Origin: Limnospira platensis
Lineage (GTDB): Bacteria > Cyanobacteriota > Cyanobacteriia > Cyanobacteriales > Microcoleaceae
Assembly (NCBI RefSeq): GCF_046480435.1
Contig: NZ_PKGC01000001.1
Direction: 5' to 3' (one strand)
DNA: 64,000 nucleotides
Below the pieces are notes generated by a model. The model was not told the DNA's origin and ran no database searches. It worked only from the letters and a program-made list of their open reading frames with translations. Of the stretch, positions 62,122-64,000 are shown piece by piece. The first letter of the stretch is position 1, and every line of letters starts with the position of its first letter. The translations under genes were made by a program, and so were the position numbers.

Positions 62122-63630
62122 ATGAAATCTTCACTGGTAATTCTGTACCATCGCGAACCCTACGATGAGGTCATCGAAAATGGTAAAATTCACTACCGAG
62201 CCAAAAAAAGCCCTAATGGTATTGTACCGACCCTAAAAAGTTTCTTTGCTAACGTTAATCAAGGCACTTGGGTAGCTTGGAAACAAGTAACAGCCAAGCA
62301 AAAAGCCGACTTTCAAGAAAGGGTAGAAGTGGAAGATGAAGGTAACTATACTGTGCGCCGCATAGCCTTAAACGCCGACCAGGTTAAACATTTCTACCAC
62401 ATCACCTCTAAAGAGGCATTCTGGCCAGTTCTACACTCGTTCCCGTATCATTTCACCTCGGAAACGGCGGACTGGGAAAACTTTACCACGATTAATCGTT
62501 TATTTGCAGAAGCAGCCTGCGAAGAGGCGGCAGATGATGCTTTAATTTGGATTCATGACTATAACCTATGGTTGGCGGCGCGCTACATTCGGGAACTGAA
62601 ACCGGATGCACGGATTGCCTTCTTTCATCATACACCATTTCCGTCGGTGGATGTGTTTAATATCCTACCTTGGCGACAGGAAATTGTGGAGAGTCTTTTA
62701 TGCTGCGATTTAGTGGGTTTCCATATTCCTCGCTACTCGGAGAATTTTGTCAATGTCGCTCGGAGTTTGTGCGAGATAAAAGTGGTTAAACGGGAACCTG
62801 TAGCCCCTCATCTTACCAAAGTAGGAACTGCTTTAGCAGAACCAGAAATGGTGAGCCAACTTGAGTATAAGGGTCAAATAGTGAATATTGACGCTTTCCC
62901 GGTGGGTACAAATCCGGGTTTCATAGAATCGGTTTTAGAGAAGCCAGAGGGTCAGTCACGTTTGACGGCAATTAATGAAGAATTAGGCGATCGCAAATTA
63001 ATTTTGGCGGCGGGTCGGGTCGATTATGTGAAGGGAAATCGGCAGATGTTAGAAGCCTATGAGCGACTGTTAGAACGTCGCCGAGATCTCCATGGAAAAA
63101 TTCAGTTTTTGATGACTTGTGTATCGGCGGCTGATGGGATGCGGGTTTATAAAACTGCTCAACATCAAATCGAGCAATTAGTAGGGAAAATTAACGGCCG
63201 ATTTGCACGATTAGATTGGATGCCGACTTTGTTATTTACCCAGCCGATACCCCTACCGGATTTGTTTTCCTATTACCGATTAGCTGATGTCTGCTGGACT
63301 ACTCCCTTGCGGGATGGTTTGAACCTGGTAGCTAAAGAATATGTGGTCGCCAGAGAAGATCGCGGCGGTGTCTTGGTGCTGTCGGAATTTGTGGGGGCGG
63401 CGGTGGAACTTCCCCAGGCGGTTTTGGCTAATCCCTATTCAACTCAGCGCATGGATGAGGCGATCGAATTTGCTTTAGCCATGGACCCCGAAGAACAAAA
63501 ACGGCGGATGGCTGAAATGCGTAAAACTGTAGTTAAATATGATGTCAAGTATTGGGCGGATCATGTGTTTGAACGTTTCGAGTCTATGACGCATCAAAAA
63601 GCTGCTGTGAAAACTACTGTGGCTGTGTAA
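62122..63630 (+). CDS. ggpS: Glucosylglycerol-phosphate synthase
   Basis: The 502-residue GT20-family enzyme shows MKSSLVILYHREPYDEVIEN, DDALIWIHDYNLWLAARYIR, RIAFFHHTPFPSVDVFNILP, DLVGFHIPRYSENFVNVARS, LILAAGRVDYVKGNRQMLEA and PLRDGLNLVAKEYVVA. It is related to trehalose-6-phosphate synthase, but the long N-terminus and glucosylglycerol context (gghA, glpD) fit GgpS, which joins ADP-glucose with glycerol-3-phosphate under salt stress. Its ATG lacks a strong ribosome site. The glpD gene follows after 113 bases. Confidence 0.93.
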   Translation: MKSSLVILYHREPYDEVIENGKIHYRAKKSPNGIVPTLKSFFANVNQGTWVAWKQVTAKQKADFQERVEVEDEGNYTVRRIALNADQVKHFYHITSKEAFWPVLHSFPYHFTSETADWENFTTINRLFAEAACEEAADDALIWIHDYNLWLAARYIRELKPDARIAFFHHTPFPSVDVFNILPWRQEIVESLLCCDLVGFHIPRYSENFVNVARSLCEIKVVKREPVAPHLTKVGTALAEPEMVSQLEYKGQIVNIDAFPVGTNPGFIESVLEKPEGQSRLTAINEELGDRKLILAAGRVDYVKGNRQMLEAYERLLERRRDLHGKIQFLMTCVSAADGMRVYKTAQHQIEQLVGKINGRFARLDWMPTLLFTQPIPLPDLFSYYRLADVCWTTPLRDGLNLVAKEYVVAREDRGGVLVLSEFVGAAVELPQAVLANPYSTQRMDEAIEFALAMDPEEQKRRMAEMRKTVVKYDVKYWADHVFERFESMTHQKAAVKTTVAV

Positions 63631-63743
63631 ACAAGTAACTTGAAATTCGGTTAATTGGTGAACTATAAAGGCTGAGAGTAGCCCACATCAATTAGCCGAG
63701 TTTGCGATATTAAAGTAGCTAAGAAAACTCAACTATAATCATC

Positions 63744-64000
63744 ATGGGAGACTATCCAAAAATTCAGGCGGAAACCTACGATTTAATTGTGATTGGCGGT
63801 GGTATAAATGGAGCCGGAGTAGCTCGTGATGCGGCGCTGAGGGGCTTAAAAACTATTTTAATTGAAAAGGGGGATTTTGCGGGGGCGACCTCAAGCTGGT
63901 CTACTAGGCTGGTTCATGGAGGGTTACGTTATCTGGAATATTTCGAGTTTCCCCTAGTGCGTGAGTCCCTGCGAGAGCGAGAAATTCTACTGCGGACAGC
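63744..64000 (+). CDS. glpD: Glycerol-3-phosphate dehydrogenase, N-terminal part
   Basis: The 85 residues visible before the window edge begin MGDYPKIQAETYDLIVIGGG and continue INGAGVARDAALRGLKTILI and SSWSTRLVHGGLRYLEYFEF, the FAD-binding and LHGGLRY motifs of GlpD. It oxidises or supplies glycerol-3-phosphate, the precursor used by GgpS. Co-location with ggpS is known in cyanobacteria. Confidence 0.92.
   Translation, partial: MGDYPKIQAETYDLIVIGGGINGAGVARDAALRGLKTILIEKGDFAGATSSWSTRLVHGGLRYLEYFEFPLVRESLREREILLRT

Noticed and set aside
62122..63630. Trehalose-6-phosphate synthase
   Set aside because: It is in the same family, but the N-terminus and the gghA/glpD context match glucosylglycerol-phosphate synthase.

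Overview
The window looks like a filamentous cyanobacterium of the Arthrospira/Limnospira (Oscillatoriales) type. The supporting signs are very frequent GCGATCGC (HIP1) octamers, the paired alkane genes aar and ado, the sulfolipid gene sqdX, a glucosylglycerol cluster (gghA, ggpS, glpD), a multidomain GAF-GAF-PAS adenylate cyclase, many kinases and CHAT proteins, and an iscB-type insertion element. The genus is inferred; no 16S or other marker gene is present. I see no tRNA, rRNA or CRISPR array.

Layout. 1-4020 (minus) is the N-terminal 1340 residues of a giant DUF4347/beta-helix surface protein that runs off the window in a Pro-Glu repeat. 4396-6713 is a Bax-inhibitor-1 family gene broken by an iscB element; the element contains an assembly gap whose two flanks are near-identical. 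6895-8043 holds a GerMN lipoprotein-like gene and a small zinc-ribbon membrane protein. 8550-20285 (plus) is a collinear block of about 12 kb: a 23-residue peptide, an E2-like protein, a JAB/E2-fold/E1 fusion, a sigma-like HTH protein, a DUF1822 protein, a TPR-CHAT protein and a CHAT-CHASE2 protein fused in frame to DUF928. 20307-25844 holds two Ser/Thr kinases (one with FHA), a DUF4327 protein and a PP2C phosphatase. 25962-31889 has a glycogen-debranching enzyme and a PAS-GAF-GGDEF-EAL protein, divergently arranged.

31895-34778 is a cobalt ECF transporter (cbiMNQO) led by a cobalamin riboswitch. Then follow a family 2 glycosyltransferase, argG, and the alkane pair aar/ado, separated by a decayed tnpB element. 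40509-46185 (plus) carries an ABC sugar permease, a DUF3153 lipoprotein, sqdX and a cyaB-like cyclase, followed by adhE. 49435-55043 is a cyanobacterial Mrp Na+/H+ antiporter operon in the order D-C-D-E-F-G-A(DUF4040)-B. The end of the window has an ABC1 kinase, an SLBB polysaccharide-export protein, a small DUF7219-like protein, and the osmolyte cluster gghA <- -> ggpS -> glpD (partial).

How it works together. The right half is largely salt, alkaline and osmotic physiology (Mrp antiporter, glucosylglycerol synthesis and turnover), fermentation (AdhE) and membrane lipids or alkanes. The left third is accessory and signalling-rich. Its most interesting part is a bacterial ubiquitin-like conjugation/deconjugation module without an obvious ubiquitin-like protein, placed immediately upstream of an operon with two caspase-like CHAT proteins. 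Several sites look recently mutated: the iscB insertion with host deletion, an exact 39-bp duplication in DUF1822, and a C9 tract that fuses two genes.
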